Of a stretch of DNA of 5,495 bases, positions 5,459-5,495 are shown in pieces. The position numbers and the translations under genes are program-made. Source of the stretch: Desulfotignum sp. (GTDB lineage: Bacteria > Desulfobacterota > Desulfobacteria > Desulfobacterales > Desulfobacteraceae); assembly GCA_011390695.1 (NCBI GenBank), contig JAABRW010000075.1:1-5495 (forward strand). The letters run 5' to 3'. Within the stretch, counting starts at the first letter, position 1, and every line of letters begins with the position of its first letter. The notes below the pieces were generated by a model. That model made no database searches. It worked only from the letters and a program-made list of their open reading frames with translations, and was not told the origin of the DNA.

Positions 5459-5495
5459 ATGCCAAACCTGAAAGGAACCAAAACCGAAAAAAATC
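5459..5495 (+). CDS. rbr: Rubrerythrin, N-terminal fragment (cut by window edge)
   Basis: Only 12 codons are present, reading MPNLKGTKTEKN. This matches the conserved start of rubrerythrins, for example MKSLKGSRTEKN in D. vulgaris. Rubrerythrin is a cytoplasmic diiron plus rubredoxin-type iron protein that reduces hydrogen peroxide in anaerobes. GGAG at 5447-5450 lies 8 nt before the ATG. The gene starts 37 bp after perR with no terminator between them, so it is probably cotranscribed from the perR promoter. The identification rests on a short stretch plus context; the diiron ligands lie outside the window. Confidence 0.8.
   Translation, partial: MPNLKGTKTEKN

Noticed and set aside
1..5495. 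CRISPR array, insertion sequence, tRNA or rRNA, or defence system
   Set aside because: No spaced direct repeats, transposase motifs, terminal inverted repeats or RNA-gene signatures were seen on either strand.

Overview
The window looks like ordinary chromosome from an anaerobic sulfate-reducer-type bacterium. Desulfobacterota, probably Desulfobacteraceae-like, is my inference. It rests on a PerR-type regulator followed directly by a rubrerythrin start, a Thermotoga/Bacillus-type (Ibeta) DAHP synthase, a cysteine-rich exported sulfatase-modifying-factor-like protein, and GC-leaning codon use with AT-rich, sigma70-like intergenic regions. No mobile element, CRISPR array, tRNA or rRNA is visible.

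Layout. Positions 1-1412, minus strand: minC followed by minD (cut by the left edge), the division-site inhibitor pair; minE may lie beyond the edge. Positions 1413-1754: a 342-bp divergent control region with two near-consensus sigma70 promoters back to back. One fires left into minCD; the other fires right and leaves a leader of about 185 nt before the aro genes. Positions 1755-3817, plus strand: aroF (DAHP synthase) and aroB (3-dehydroquinate synthase), overlapping by a few bases. These are the first two steps of the shikimate pathway. Positions 3789-4844, minus strand: an exported Sel1-repeat plus FGE-sulfatase-domain protein whose 3' end overlaps that of aroB by 29 bp. Positions 4845-4980: a second divergent promoter region. 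Positions 4981-5421, plus strand: a PerR-like Fur-family regulator, then 37 bp further on the first 12 codons of rubrerythrin, cut by the right edge.

How the genes work together. MinC and MinD act as a membrane-cycling FtsZ inhibitor. AroF and AroB act in sequence, from PEP and erythrose-4-phosphate to DAHP and then 3-dehydroquinate. PerR and rubrerythrin form a peroxide-sensing and peroxide-reducing unit of the kind described in Desulfovibrio vulgaris. The FGE-like protein has no clear functional link to its neighbours.

Three start codons need care. minD most likely starts at a TTG. aroB starts at GTG 2762 or ATG 2765. perR most likely starts at GTG 4981, because the longer reading from TTG 4921 runs through its own promoter. 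I found no convincing undescribed system. The most interesting points are the mirrored divergent promoter pair, the aro leader, the non-canonical FGE-like protein and the atypical recognition helix of the PerR-like regulator.
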